DNA of 64,000 nucleotides from Coralloluteibacterium thermophilum (GTDB lineage: Bacteria; Pseudomonadota; Gammaproteobacteria; Xanthomonadales; Xanthomonadaceae): positions 27,725-91,724 of the forward strand of contig NZ_JBHSGG010000048.1 in the NCBI RefSeq assembly GCF_042654365.1, in the 5' to 3' direction. How positions within the stretch are numbered: the first letter of the stretch is position 1; each line of letters begins with the position of its first letter. Under the pieces are notes generated by a model. That model had not been told where the DNA came from. It worked only from the letters and a program-made list of their open reading frames with translations, and did not search any database. Shown here in pieces: positions 15,116 through 24,270 of the stretch. Made by a program: the position numbers and the translations under genes.

Positions 15116-17428
15116 TCAGCGGGTGTAACCGAGAATACTACGCGTCAGGAGATCGTCAGTCTTGCGCCCGAATGAACCGAGCCCCTTGAGCTCCAGCTCG
15201 AAGTAGATGGCGTTGCCCTTCTCGGCGTTGTCGAGGTTCCCGGTGTAGCGCCCGCGCAGGTAGTGGCGTCCCAGCACCCGCACCGCCATGCAGCAGCTCT
15301 GCCATTCGACGCCGGCGGTCGCGTCCAGGGTCGACTGGTCCGGCAGGGAGTAGGCCCAGCGCCCGACCAGGCGCCACGACGGCGAGAGCGGGTAGACCGC
15401 CGAGATGTCCGTCTGCTCGAGGAGGTCGCGGCGGTAGCGGTAGGCGGCGTTGACCAGGCCGCCGTTCTCGAAGTCGTACCGGATCCGGTAGGTGTTCAGC
15501 TGGGTGCGCTCGCTCGCCGGGTCCCACTGGTAGGAACTGCCGAAGGACCAGCGGTCGCTCACGGCGACGTTGGCGTCGACCACGTAGAACGAGCCGCTGT
15601 CGTTGAGCACGGTCGCGGGCGACGTCGGCGGGATGCGCGGCGGATCGAAGTAGTTGATCCGGCCCACGGCCAGCGAGCCGAGTTCGCGTCCGCTGCCGGG
15701 CTCGAACAGCCGGGTGGTCACCGCGGCAGCCAGCTGGTTCGCGTCGGCCTGCCGGTCGGCGCCCGAGAAGCGGTTGTCGCGGAACAGCTGCGGGAAGCTG
15801 AACAGCAGGTCGCGGGTGTCGAAGATCGGGATGTCGCTGTGGTCGCGATAGGGCACCCGAAGGTAGAACAGGCGCGGTTCCAGCGTGTTGATCAGCGAGC
15901 GGCCGAACCACTCGACGTCGCGGTCGAAGAACAGGCCGCCGTCGACGCTGTAGATCGGCACCGACCGGCTGGGGCTGGTGTCGCCCCCCGGGCGCACCGG
16001 GGCGTCGAGCTCGTACTGCGTGTGGCGGTAGGCGACCTGCGGCGCGAGGAACCACCAGGAGCCTGCGAAGTCCGCGCGCAGGTAGGGCTTGAGGTCGAGG
16101 CGCGAGCCCTCGCTGCGGATGTCGTGGCGGAAGCCGACCGCCTCGCTGCGCAGGCCAACCGTGAGGTAGTCGCCCAGGGGCCTGTCGTAGTTGAAGCGAA
16201 GCCGCGGCAGCTCCATGAAGGGCTCCGCGCTGTCCGCGATCAGCGCATCGGTGATCTGCCAGTCGCGCGCCTCGATCGAGGTCGTCCAGTAGCGGCCCCG
16301 TCCGTACAGCCCGACGTTGCTTTCGAGGAAGGCGCGCTCGCGATCGGCGGTGGTGACGCTGAAGTCCTCGAAGTAGCGGGGATCGCTGACCCTGTGCACG
16401 TTCGCAAGGCCGTACCACTGCTGGTTGAAGACCGTCCGGTGCCCGATCCGGTATTCGTAGCGGTCGCTGCCGCGCAGGGCAGGGTCCCGCGCCTTGTCGT
16501 CGCTGGGGAGGTACCAGGCCTCGACCGTGCCGCTGTGGGGGCCGAACAGGTAGCGGAATTCGCTGCCCAGCATCACGCCGCGCCTGCTCATGATGCGCGG
16601 GGTCAGGGTCAGGTCGTAGTTCGGCGCCAGGTTGAGGTAGTAGGGCAGGAACAGGTCCAGCCCGAGCTCGTTGTCGTAGCCCACGGTCGGGTACAGGAAG
16701 CCGGTCTTGCGCCGGTCGTCGAGCGGGAAGCTGAGCCAGGGTGTGTAGAGCACGGGGACGTTGCCCACCCGCACCGTCACGCCGCGGGCGACGCCCTCGC
16801 CTTCGTCCTGGTCGAGGTCGAGGCGGCGCGCGCGCAGTTCCCACTTGCGGTCGACGGGGTCGCAGGTGCTGAACGAGGCACCGTGCAGGGTGCTGAGCAC
16901 GCCGCGCACGTCCACGGTATCGGCGCCGCCGTTGCCGCGCTGCGAGAGCAGCTGGTAGCGGACCTGGTCGAGGTGGTGCACCTCGAGGCCGGTATTGCCC
17001 TCGGCGCGCGTCGCCAGCATGCGCAGGCTCGCGTCCTGGTAGCGGACGTTGCCCTCGGCGAGGTAGTCCTCCTCCTCGTGCACGTAGACGAGCCGGTCGG
17101 TTCCCAGCCACTGGGTGCCGCGTTCGAGCTGGACGTCGCCCTCGAAGATGCTGTGCCCGCTCTCCTCGTCGGCCTGGAGGTTGTCGAAGTCGATGATGGT
17201 CTCGGACGTCTCCGGGCTGCCCGCGCCGGGACGCACCGGCGCGAACGGCGCGATGGCGTCCGGACCCCGGCAGAACACCCACGGGTCCGGCGACTGCGAC
17301 GTCACGTAGAGCCCGCCCACCGAGGCCTCGGGCGGCAGGGTGGCCGGCCCGGTCTGCGCGGTTGCGGGGTGGGCGGCCGCGGCGGCGATGCACACCGACA
17401 GCAGGCTCAGGCGGGGGATCGTGCGCAA
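15116..17428 (-). CDS. lptD: LPS-assembly outer-membrane protein LptD
   Basis: A 770-residue beta-barrel that, with LptE, inserts lipopolysaccharide into the outer leaflet. A signal peptide (about residues 1-25, ending ATAQ) is followed by the OstA/LptA-like jellyroll (FEGDVQLERGTQWLGTDRLV) and a long barrel. The cysteines that form the interdomain disulfides are kept: one in WVFCRGPD, one in SFSTCDPVDRKW, and a pair in WQSCCMAVRVLG. The start is TTG 17428. An in-frame TAG lies 27 bases upstream and no ATG or GTG is available between, so TTG is forced. It is the first gene of the lptD-surA-pdxA-rsmA-apaG-apaH run. Confidence 0.96.
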   Translation of the reverse strand: MRTIPRLSLLSVCIAAAAAHPATAQTGPATLPPEASVGGLYVTSQSPDPWVFCRGPDAIAPFAPVRPGAGSPETSETIIDFDNLQADEESGHSIFEGDVQLERGTQWLGTDRLVYVHEEEDYLAEGNVRYQDASLRMLATRAEGNTGLEVHHLDQVRYQLLSQRGNGGADTVDVRGVLSTLHGASFSTCDPVDRKWELRARRLDLDQDEGEGVARGVTVRVGNVPVLYTPWLSFPLDDRRKTGFLYPTVGYDNELGLDLFLPYYLNLAPNYDLTLTPRIMSRRGVMLGSEFRYLFGPHSGTVEAWYLPSDDKARDPALRGSDRYEYRIGHRTVFNQQWYGLANVHRVSDPRYFEDFSVTTADRERAFLESNVGLYGRGRYWTTSIEARDWQITDALIADSAEPFMELPRLRFNYDRPLGDYLTVGLRSEAVGFRHDIRSEGSRLDLKPYLRADFAGSWWFLAPQVAYRHTQYELDAPVRPGGDTSPSRSVPIYSVDGGLFFDRDVEWFGRSLINTLEPRLFYLRVPYRDHSDIPIFDTRDLLFSFPQLFRDNRFSGADRQADANQLAAAVTTRLFEPGSGRELGSLAVGRINYFDPPRIPPTSPATVLNDSGSFYVVDANVAVSDRWSFGSSYQWDPASERTQLNTYRIRYDFENGGLVNAAYRYRRDLLEQTDISAVYPLSPSWRLVGRWAYSLPDQSTLDATAGVEWQSCCMAVRVLGRHYLRGRYTGNLDNAEKGNAIYFELELKGLGSFGRKTDDLLTRSILGYTR

Positions 17429-17543
17429 GGCGGGTCCGGCGGGTGGAAAACCGGGCTAGCTTGCCGCAAGGCTTGAACCCCGGCAACGCGGCCCGCAGAT
17501 CGCAGGCGGGGCGGCGACGGGCCGCGCGAGAGCGGAGCTTGCG

Positions 17544-17939
17544 GTGGAGAAGATCGAGAAGACCGAGGCGGAATGGCGGGCCGAGCTGAGCCCGGAGCAG
17601 TACGCGGTCTGCCGATGCTCGGCGACCGAGCGCGCCTTCACGGGAAAGTACTGGAACCACAAGGCGCCGGGGACCTACCTGTGCGCCGCCTGCGGCGCCG
17701 AGCTGTTCGCCTCCGCGGACAAGTACGACTCGGGCAGTGGCTGGCCCAGCTACACCCGGCCGGTCTCGCCCGAGGCCGTCTCGGGCCACGAGGACACCAG
17801 CCACGGCATGCGCCGCATCGAGGTCCGCTGCGCCCGCTGCGCGTCGCACCTCGGCCACGTGTTCCCGGACGGGCCGCCGCCCACGGGCCTGCGCTACTGC
17901 ATCAACTCCGCCGCGCTGGACTTCCGCCCGGCGGAGTGA
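17544..17939 (+). CDS. msrB: peptide-methionine (R)-S-oxide reductase
   Basis: A 131-residue MsrB that reduces methionine-R-sulfoxide in proteins. The catalytic Cys119 sits in RYCINSAALDF. The structural zinc ligands are Cys47/Cys50 (LCAACG) and Cys96/Cys99 (RCARCA). The fold motif SGSGWPSY is present. The start is GTG 17544, with GGAG nine bases upstream. The partner msrA is 9.2 kb away and the two are separate transcripts. It diverges from lptD, leaving 115 bases for both promoters. Confidence 0.97.
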   Translation: MEKIEKTEAEWRAELSPEQYAVCRCSATERAFTGKYWNHKAPGTYLCAACGAELFASADKYDSGSGWPSYTRPVSPEAVSGHEDTSHGMRRIEVRCARCASHLGHVFPDGPPPTGLRYCINSAALDFRPAE

Positions 17940-17958
17940 CGACGCCGGCGCGGTCGGC

Positions 17959-18879
17959 TCAGGCGTCCATCAGCGCCCGGACGTGCGCGACCGCGGACGC
18001 GCGCAGCGCGCTCAGGCTGTAGCCGCCTTCCAGGCTGGAGACGATCCGGCCCTGCGCATGCCGCTCGGCCAGGGCCACGAGTTCGCGGGTGAGCCAGTGG
18101 TAGTCCTCGACGTCGATGTCGAGGTCGGCCAGCGGATCGAGGCGGTGTGCGTCGAAGCCTGCGGAGACCAGGATCAGCTGCGGGCGGGCATCGTCCAGCG
18201 CGGGCAGCAGGATCTCGGTCCAGGCCTTGCGGAATCCCGCCCCGTCGGTGCCCGCCGCGAGCGGCACGTTGACGAGGTTGCCGACGCCGCGCTCGTGGCG
18301 GAAGCCGGTGTCCGGGTACAGCGCCGCCTGATGGCTGGAGAGGTAGAAGACGCGCGGGTCGCGCTCGAAAATGGCCTGGGTGCCGTTCCCGTGGTGCACG
18401 TCGAAGTCGACCACGGCGACCCGCTCCAGGCCGTGGGCCTCGACCGCGTGGGCCGCGGCGACCGCCACCGAGTTGAACAGGCAGAAGCCCATGGCGATGT
18501 CCGCGGTGGCGTGGTGGCCGGGCGGCCGCACCGCGCAGAAGGCGCGCGGCTCGCGGCCGCGGAGCGCGCCGTCCACCGCCGCAACGCCGGCCCCCGCCGC
18601 GCGCAGGGCCGCCTCCGCGGAGTGCGCGTTCATGACCGTGTCCGAGTCCAGGCGGCGGGCGCCGACCGTCGGCACGTCGAGGATCTCGGCGATCAGTTCG
18701 GGCGCGTGCACCCGCGCAAGCTGGCTCCGGAGCGCCTGCGGCGCCTCCCGCCAGTCGAGGTCGCGGACGGCGCCGCGCAGGCTGTCGATCACCGCGCCGA
18801 GGCGCTCCGGGCATTCCGGGTGGCCGCGCCCCGGGCTGTGCTGGAGGCAGGCGGGATGGGTGTAGACGGGGAGGCTCAC
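17959..18879 (-). CDS. histone-deacetylase-like amidohydrolase
   Basis: A 306-residue zinc amidohydrolase of the HDAC/acetoin-utilisation/acetylpolyamine family. The active-site motifs are intact: RPPGHHATADIAMGFCLFN (paired His), VVDFDVHHGNGTQ (zinc Asp-X-His), VSAGFDAHRLDPLADL (zinc Asp) and SLEGGYSLSALRAS. The start is GTG 18879, overlapping the adenosyltransferase stop by four bases (GTGA). An upstream in-frame ATG would overlap that gene further. The natural substrate in bacteria (acetyl-lysine, acetylpolyamine or another amide) cannot be told from sequence. Confidence 0.9.
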   Translation of the reverse strand: MSLPVYTHPACLQHSPGRGHPECPERLGAVIDSLRGAVRDLDWREAPQALRSQLARVHAPELIAEILDVPTVGARRLDSDTVMNAHSAEAALRAAGAGVAAVDGALRGREPRAFCAVRPPGHHATADIAMGFCLFNSVAVAAAHAVEAHGLERVAVVDFDVHHGNGTQAIFERDPRVFYLSSHQAALYPDTGFRHERGVGNLVNVPLAAGTDGAGFRKAWTEILLPALDDARPQLILVSAGFDAHRLDPLADLDIDVEDYHWLTRELVALAERHAQGRIVSSLEGGYSLSALRASAVAHVRALMDA

Positions 18880-19436
18880 CGGCGTCGCTCCTGTCCGAGT
18901 GCCGGATCCCACAGCACCTCGCCGCCGGCGCCGCGCGCCAGCACGCGCGCCAGCACGAACAGCAGGTCGGACAGCCGGTTGACGAAGCGCAGCGCCTCCG
19001 GCCGCAGGGGCTGGCCCCGTCCCAGCGCGACCATCGCCCGCTCGGCGCGCCGGGCCGCGGCGCGGGCGACATGGCAGTACGCGGCCGCCGCGCCGCCGCC
19101 GGGCAGCACGAATTCGCGGAGCGGGGGCAGGGAGGCGTTCATGCGCGCGAGTTCGCGCTCCAGCCAGACCGCGTCGGCGTCCTGGAGGGCGGCATGCCCG
19201 GGCACGGCGAGTTCGGCGCCGAGGTCGAACAGCGCGTGCTGGAGGGCGACGAGCAGGGCCCGCGCCTCCTCGGGAACGGGCTGGGCGAGGACCACGCCGA
19301 GCGCGCAGTTCGCCTCGTCGACCGCGCCGATGGCCTCGATCCGCCGGCTGTCCTTGGGCACCCGCGTGCCGTCGCCGAGCCCGGTGGTGCCGTCGTCGCC
19401 GGTCCGGGTCGTGATGCGGCTGAGGCGGTGGCCCAC
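18876..19436 (-). CDS. PduO-type cob(I)yrinic acid a,c-diamide adenosyltransferase
   Basis: A 186-residue ATP:corrinoid adenosyltransferase that makes adenosylcobalamin. The N-terminal ATP motif TRTGDDGTTGLGDGTRVPKD, the helix RIEAIGAVDEANCALG, and the C-terminal RPEALRFVNRLSDLLFVLAR are diagnostic of the PduO class. GTG 19436 is the start that places HRLSRITTRTGDDG at the N-terminus as in homologs; the frame runs 48 codons further but overlaps the next gene. It overlaps the amidohydrolase downstream and follows the DUF6580-like membrane protein by 14 bases, so all three probably form one operon. Confidence 0.93.
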   Translation of the reverse strand: MGHRLSRITTRTGDDGTTGLGDGTRVPKDSRRIEAIGAVDEANCALGVVLAQPVPEEARALLVALQHALFDLGAELAVPGHAALQDADAVWLERELARMNASLPPLREFVLPGGGAAAAYCHVARAAARRAERAMVALGRGQPLRPEALRFVNRLSDLLFVLARVLARGAGGEVLWDPALGQERRR

Positions 19437-19450
19437 CGGCGACCGGCTCC

Positions 19451-20053
19451 TCAGGCCGTCTGCGGGCGCAGCGGCGGCAGGGCGCGCCGCAGCAGCGCGA
19501 AGCCGCCGAACAGCAGGGCGCTGTAGAACAGCGTGCCGGCCAGCGTCCACTTCAGGAACGGCAGTGCCGCCACGTAGCACGGGCCGATCCCGGCGACGCA
19601 GGGCTCGCCGGGACGCGCGCCGAGCCAGGCCACCGCGTTGCTCGCGAAGAAGAACACCAGCGCGCTCGCGACGCCCGCCCCCAGCACCCGCCGTGCGCTC
19701 GCCCGGCCGCGCAGCGCGAAGCCGGGCAGGCCCGCGAGCAGGGTGCTGGCGTAGATGCCGAGCGCCAGCGGGCTGAGCATGTACTCGGCGTACAGCGCGG
19801 TGTCCGCGGTCCAGCCGAGCCCGAGCGCGCCGCTCGCGAAGCCCAGGGCGATGTCGGACAGGAACAGCGCCAGCAGCGGAACCGCGACCGCCCAGCCGCG
19901 ATGGGCGAAGTGCGCGGCGCCGAACAGCGCCAGGGCCGCCACCGGCGTGAAGTTCGGCGGGTGCGGCAGCAGGCGGGTCAGCGCGACGGCGACGAGCATC
20001 GCGACGAGCACCAGCGGACCTGCGACGGCGGGACGGGAAAGCGCGGCGGGCAT
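19451..20053 (-). CDS. DUF6580-like integral membrane protein
   Basis: A 200-residue polytopic membrane protein with about five hydrophobic segments (for example PLVLVAMLVAVALTRLLPHP, AVAVPLLALFLSDIALGF, GAGVASALVFFFASNAVAWL). The start NFTPVAALALFGAAHF, followed by LFLSDIALGF, is typical of the DUF6580 group. These resemble small-solute or vitamin transporter components, but no function is proven. Because the next gene in the operon makes adenosylcobalamin, a role near corrinoid uptake is possible. That is inference from context only. Confidence 0.75.
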   Translation of the reverse strand: MPAALSRPAVAGPLVLVAMLVAVALTRLLPHPPNFTPVAALALFGAAHFAHRGWAVAVPLLALFLSDIALGFASGALGLGWTADTALYAEYMLSPLALGIYASTLLAGLPGFALRGRASARRVLGAGVASALVFFFASNAVAWLGARPGEPCVAGIGPCYVAALPFLKWTLAGTLFYSALLFGGFALLRRALPPLRPQTA

Positions 20054-20136
20054 GGAGGGCTGAGAGCGGAAACGGCGATGGAGCGAGGATAGCGCAGCTC
20101 GGGCGGCGCGCCCGGTCCAGCGCGTATCATCCGCGG

Positions 20137-21351
20137 ATGACCCACGACTTCGCTGACGTCGCGTTCGACGTCCTGATCGTCGGCGGCGGCCTGGTGGGCG
20201 CCAGCCTGGCCTGCGCGCTCGACGGGCGCGGCCTGCGGATCGGCCTGGTGGAGGCGGAGCCCGCCGCGGCGCTCGCTGCGCCGCCGCCGACCTTCGACCA
20301 GCGCAACCTCGCGCTGGCGGCGGCCTCGGTGGAAATCCTGGAGCGCCTCGGGGTGTGGCCGGCCGTCCGTGGCGGCGGGGCGCCGATCCGCCACATCCAC
20401 GTCAGCCGGGCCGGCGACTTCGGCGCCGTGCGCCTCGATGCGGAGACCTACGGACGCGCCGACTTCGGCAGGGTCGTGGTGGCGCACGACCTCGGCATCG
20501 CGCTCGAGACCCGGCTCGGCCAGCTGCGCGACGTCGTCCGCCTGCGCCCCGCACGCGTGACGGCCGTGCATGCGCCGGCCGACGGATGCCGCACGGTGGA
20601 GCTCGAGACCCCCGAGGGCCCGCGGCGGATCGCGACCCGCCTCGTCGTCGGCGCGGACGGCACCCGCAGCGGCGTGCGCGAGGCGCTGGGCATCGGCGTC
20701 GAGCGCCACGACTACCGGCAGACCCTGATCGTGTGCAGTGCCGCGGCCGAACGTGCGCCGGACGGGCGCGCGTGGGAGCGGTTCGGGCCCCAGGGGCCGA
20801 CGGCGCTGCTGCCGCGGCCGGACGGGCGCTATGGCGCAGTCTGCGGCGTCCCCGCGGACGAGGCGGCGCGCATGCTGGCGCTGGACGACGCGGACTACCT
20901 CGATGTCCTGCAGTCGCGCGCGGGCTGGCGCGCCGGCCGCCTCACCGCGGTCGGCAGCCGCGTCGGCTATCCGTTGCAGCGCTGCGTCGCGCAGGCGCTG
21001 CACGCGCCGCGGGCGGTTCTGGTCGGCAACGCCGCGCAGACCATCCATCCGATCGGCGCCCAGGGCTTCAACCTCGGCCTGCGCGATGCCGTGGCCCTGG
21101 CCGCTCGCCTCGCCGGGGGCAGCGACCCGGGCGATGCCGCGCTGCTGGCCACCTACGCCGCGGAGCGGGCCGGTGACCGGAGCCGCACGCTGGCCTTCAG
21201 CGACGGTCTGGCGCGGATCACCAGCAATCCTTCGCGCCTGCTCGGTCTGCTCCGTGGCCTCGGCATGCTGGCGGTGGACCTGCTGCCGCCGCTGCGCGAC
21301 CCGCTGGTCGCCGGGGCCATGGGCTACCGCCCCACGGGAGAACCGGGATGA
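20137..21351 (+). CDS. ubiH: 2-octaprenyl-6-methoxyphenol hydroxylase-type FAD monooxygenase
   Basis: A 404-residue FAD-dependent hydroxylase of the UbiH/VisC family, acting on the ring of ubiquinone precursors at the membrane. The Rossmann motif is IVGGGLVGASLACAL, the second FAD motif is VGADGTRSGVRE, and the third is GNAAQTIHPIGAQGFNLGLR. Q/RNLALAAASVEILE fits the UbiH branch. It overlaps the next hydroxylase gene by four bases (ATGA). Assignment to UbiH rather than a paralog rests on position and motif details. Confidence 0.88.
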   Translation: MTHDFADVAFDVLIVGGGLVGASLACALDGRGLRIGLVEAEPAAALAAPPPTFDQRNLALAAASVEILERLGVWPAVRGGGAPIRHIHVSRAGDFGAVRLDAETYGRADFGRVVVAHDLGIALETRLGQLRDVVRLRPARVTAVHAPADGCRTVELETPEGPRRIATRLVVGADGTRSGVREALGIGVERHDYRQTLIVCSAAAERAPDGRAWERFGPQGPTALLPRPDGRYGAVCGVPADEAARMLALDDADYLDVLQSRAGWRAGRLTAVGSRVGYPLQRCVAQALHAPRAVLVGNAAQTIHPIGAQGFNLGLRDAVALAARLAGGSDPGDAALLATYAAERAGDRSRTLAFSDGLARITSNPSRLLGLLRGLGMLAVDLLPPLRDPLVAGAMGYRPTGEPG

Positions 21352-22544
21352 ACGGGCGCGAGATTCTGGATGCCGTCGTCGTCGGTGCCGGCGTCGTCGG
21401 TACCAGCGCGGCGCTGGCACTGGCCGACGAGGGCCTGCGGGTCGCGCTCGTGGAGGCGCGGGCGCCGCAGCCGTGGGCGCGCGAGCGGCCCGACCTGCGC
21501 GTGTACGCCTTCGCGCCCGACAACGCGGCCCTGCTCGCGCGCCTGGGCGTCTGGGACGCGGTCGCCGGCGCCCGCGTGCAGCCCTATGCGCACATGTGCG
21601 TCTGGGACGCCGCCGGCGGCGGCGCGCTGCGCTTCGATGCCGCGGCCCTGGGGCGCGGCGAGCTCGGCTGGATCGTGGAGAACGGCCTGCTGGTGGACCG
21701 CCTGTGGGCGCGGCTGCAGCAGGCCGGTGTGCGCGTCCTGTGCCCCGAGCGCGTCGCCGCCATCGCGCAGGACGCGGACGGCGCCACCCTCGCACTGGAA
21801 AGCGGGCCCCGCCTGCGCGCACGCCTGGTGGTGGCGGCCGACGGTGCCGGCTCGACCCTGCGCGGGCTGCTGGGGGTGCCGGTGGAGCGGCACGACTACC
21901 GCCAGAAGGGCGTGGTCGGCTTCGTGCGGACCGAGGCGCCGCACGCACGGACGGCCTGGCAGCGATTCCTGCCGAGCGGACCTATCGCCTTCCTGCCTTT
22001 CCAGGACGCGGCGGGCGACCCACACGTCTGCTCCATCGTCTGGACCCTGCCGGACGCTGAGGCCGACCGCATCGTCGCGCTCGACGACGGGGCCTTCGGC
22101 GACGCGGTGACCCGCGCCTTCGGCGCCTGCCTCGGCGCGGTGGTGCCGGTGTCGGCCCGCGCCGCCTTCCCGCTGCAGCGGCAGCTGGCGGCCCGCTACG
22201 TGGTGGAGCGCACCGTGCTCTGCGGCGACGCGGCGCACGTGGTGCACCCCCTGGCGGGGCAGGGGGTCAACCTCGGCCTGCGCGACGTGGCGGCCCTGCG
22301 CACGAGCGTCGCGGAGAGCCTCGCCCGGGGGAACCCGCCGGGGACGCCGCGCCGCCTCGCGGCCTGGCAGCGCGCGCGCCGCAGCGACGCGACGCTCGCC
22401 GCCTGGAGCTTCGACCTCATCAACCGCGGCTTCTCCAACGACCTCCTGCTGCCGACGCTGCTGCGCGGTCCGGCACTCGGCCTCGCCGGGCGCGTTCCCG
22501 GCCTGGCCGGCGCGCTCGCGCGCCACGCCGCGGGTCGAGGATGA
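21348..22544 (+). CDS. UbiI/VisC-type FAD-dependent ubiquinone hydroxylase
   Basis: A 398-residue paralog of the preceding gene. FAD motifs: VVVGAGVVGTSAALALAD, VAADGAGSTLRGLLG and CGDAAHVVHPLAGQGVNLGLRDV. RPDLRVYAFAPDNAALLARL is the segment that separates UbiI/VisC-like from UbiH-like members. Together with UbiH it would hydroxylate two positions of the octaprenylphenol ring. The C-terminus ends ALARHAAGRG, then TGA. The 3' flank is a purine/pyrimidine palindrome shared with the convergent rlmM. Confidence 0.87.
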   Translation: MNGREILDAVVVGAGVVGTSAALALADEGLRVALVEARAPQPWARERPDLRVYAFAPDNAALLARLGVWDAVAGARVQPYAHMCVWDAAGGGALRFDAAALGRGELGWIVENGLLVDRLWARLQQAGVRVLCPERVAAIAQDADGATLALESGPRLRARLVVAADGAGSTLRGLLGVPVERHDYRQKGVVGFVRTEAPHARTAWQRFLPSGPIAFLPFQDAAGDPHVCSIVWTLPDAEADRIVALDDGAFGDAVTRAFGACLGAVVPVSARAAFPLQRQLAARYVVERTVLCGDAAHVVHPLAGQGVNLGLRDVAALRTSVAESLARGNPPGTPRRLAAWQRARRSDATLAAWSFDLINRGFSNDLLLPTLLRGPALGLAGRVPGLAGALARHAAGRG

Positions 22545-22560
22545 GTGCCCTGGTCGAGGT

Positions 22561-22633
22561 GAGTGAAGAGGAGGGAGAAACGAGCGGAGCGGACATGCTC
22601 TCTCCACCTCTCGCTCCTGTTCACTCGCTCCTC
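22561..22633. repeat. purine-arm/pyrimidine-arm palindrome between ubiI-like gene and rlmM
   Basis: The left arm reads GAGTGAAGAGGAGGGAGAAA and continues purine-rich to about 22593. The right arm reads CTCTCTCCACCTCTCGCTCC and on to TCACTCGCTCCTC. The last GAGTGA, on the minus strand, is the final Glu codon and stop of rlmM. It is a member of the dispersed family at convergent gene ends and a possible bidirectional terminator. Confidence 0.7.
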
Positions 22634-23685
22634 GAGCGCCGCGCATAGACCGTGATTTCCTCGCGGTCGTGGTACAGCTGCCGCGCCCGGATATCGAGCG
22701 GCATGCCGGTGCGCTCGCGCAGCAGGTCGAGGCACAGCACGGTCTCGTCCCAGCGCTTCTTCATCGGCAGCTTGAGGTTGAAGATGGTCTGCCGGCACCA
22801 GCCCTCGCGCAGCCAGGTCGCGATGCGGTCGGCCACGCGGCGCGGCTGTTCGACCATGTCGCAGACCATCCACTCCAGCGTCTGCGGCGGCTGCCAGCGG
22901 AAGCCGTCGGCGCGCACGTGCTCGATCAGGCCGGTGGCGTGGGCGCTCTCCGCCAGCGGCCCGTTGTCGATGGCCCAGACCCGCAGGTAGCGGCGCGCCA
23001 GGATCCAGCTCCAGCCGCCCGGCGCTGCGCCCAGGTCGGCGGCGTACATCCCCGCCTGCAGGCGCCGAGCGCGCTCGTCGGGATCGAGGAGGACGGTGAT
23101 CGCCTCCTCGAGCTTGGCCGCGGAGCGCGAGGGCGCGTCGCCGTGGATGCGCAGCCGCGGGATGCCCAGCGGCCACGGCGAGGTCGTCTTCGGATCCGCG
23201 ACGGCCAGCAGCGCATGGTCGCCCGCGAGCAGGCAGACGTGCAGCCGCGGCAGGCGCGCGTCCTCGGCCGGCGCCAGCAGCCCGTGCCTGCGCAGCGCCG
23301 GGCGCAGGGCGTTGCCGAAGGCGCGGGCCAGTCCGGAGAGCGGACGCCCCGCCTCCGAGTCGGGATGCTCCACCCAGACGTCGCCGAAGCACAGGCCGCG
23401 GTCGGACAGCGCCGCCAGCAGCGGGGTGAGCCGGTCGCGCGGGTCCAGGCCGCGCAGTTCCGCCAGGAGACGCAGCGACTGCCGCGCGAAGACGAGGTCG
23501 CGCCAGGGCAGGGCGGCGGCCAGGCCTGCGCCGTCGGCGCCGAGGAGTTGCACGACGCCGCTGTTGCGCTCGGTCTTGGCGTAGGCGCCGAGCCCGGCCT
23601 CGGCGGCGCGCGCGGTGTATTCCGCCGCAAGCTCCGGCTCGAAGCCGGCGCGGCAGTAGCCCAGCAGGCCGTCGACGGCGCTCAT
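22621..23685 (-). CDS. rlmM: 23S rRNA 2'-O-ribose C2498 methyltransferase
   Basis: A 354-residue SAM-dependent enzyme (formerly YgdE) that methylates C2498 of 23S rRNA. The N-terminal THUMP-like region begins GLLGYCRAGFEPELAAEYTA. The SAM motif is ADLGAAPGGWSWILARR, with Asp in WMVCDMVEQP and the catalytic Lys in IFNLKLPMKKRWDE. Length matches the family. The C-terminus RRSRSE ends inside the repeat arm that carries GAGTGA. Confidence 0.95.
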   Translation of the reverse strand: MSAVDGLLGYCRAGFEPELAAEYTARAAEAGLGAYAKTERNSGVVQLLGADGAGLAAALPWRDLVFARQSLRLLAELRGLDPRDRLTPLLAALSDRGLCFGDVWVEHPDSEAGRPLSGLARAFGNALRPALRRHGLLAPAEDARLPRLHVCLLAGDHALLAVADPKTTSPWPLGIPRLRIHGDAPSRSAAKLEEAITVLLDPDERARRLQAGMYAADLGAAPGGWSWILARRYLRVWAIDNGPLAESAHATGLIEHVRADGFRWQPPQTLEWMVCDMVEQPRRVADRIATWLREGWCRQTIFNLKLPMKKRWDETVLCLDLLRERTGMPLDIRARQLYHDREEITVYARRSRSE

Positions 23686-23709
23686 GCCGGGGCCCGCCGC
23701 AGGGAACGC

Positions 23710-24270
23710 TCAGTAGCGATCGCCGCCGCCCTCGCCATAGGCGCGCAGCACGGCGCGCGCCTCCTCCCGCAGGATGTCGCGGCGCACCGCGATGTCGCGC
23801 CGCTCCAGTTCGCCGATCCAGTCGGCGGGAAGCGGGCCCTCGTCGAACTCGGTCAGCGACTCCACGTCCTCGGCGCGCGCGCCGATCAGCAGCTCGTCGA
23901 TGCCGGCCCAGACCGCGGCGCCGTAGCACATGCAGCAGGGCTGGGAGGAGGTCGCGAGCACGAAGCGGCTGCCGTCGTCGTTGAGGCGCGGGCGCTGCAG
24001 GCGCTGTTGCGCCAGCATCCACGCCATCATCTCGGCATGCGCGGCGGAGGTCGTGTGCGGCATCACGCGGTTGACGCCGACCGACACCAGCCGCCCTTCG
24101 CCGGTGAACACGGCGGCGCCGAACGGACCGCCGCTGGCGTGCTCGACGTTCATGCGCGACAGCCCGATCGCCAGCGCGACCTTGCTCTCGTCGTCGGGGT
24201 AGCGGCGGTCGAGGTCGACCTGCCCATGCACCCAGGCGGGAAGCGTGAGGTGGACCTGCGCGTACAGCAT
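23710..24270 (-). CDS. CMP/dCMP-type nucleoside (guanine) deaminase-like protein
   Basis: A 186-residue zinc deaminase fold. The zinc ligands are in the HAEMMAW (His-Ala-Glu) and QPCCMCYGA (Pro-Cys-X2-Cys) motifs, as in guanine and tRNA adenosine deaminases. Length and the longer C-terminal helix (IAVRRDILREEARAVLRAYG) fit the guanine-deaminase-like branch better than TadA. The ATG at 24270 overlaps the stop of the preceding lipoprotein gene by one base (TGATG). The substrate is uncertain. Confidence 0.85.
   Translation of the reverse strand: MLYAQVHLTLPAWVHGQVDLDRRYPDDESKVALAIGLSRMNVEHASGGPFGAAVFTGEGRLVSVGVNRVMPHTTSAAHAEMMAWMLAQQRLQRPRLNDDGSRFVLATSSQPCCMCYGAAVWAGIDELLIGARAEDVESLTEFDEGPLPADWIGELERRDIAVRRDILREEARAVLRAYGEGGGDRY

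Noticed and set aside
15156..17858. 900-codon minus-strand frame overlapping lptD and msrB
   Set aside because: It is out of frame with lptD and composed of Arg/Pro/Gly shadow sequence, while lptD shows a signal peptide, an OstA domain and conserved cysteines.
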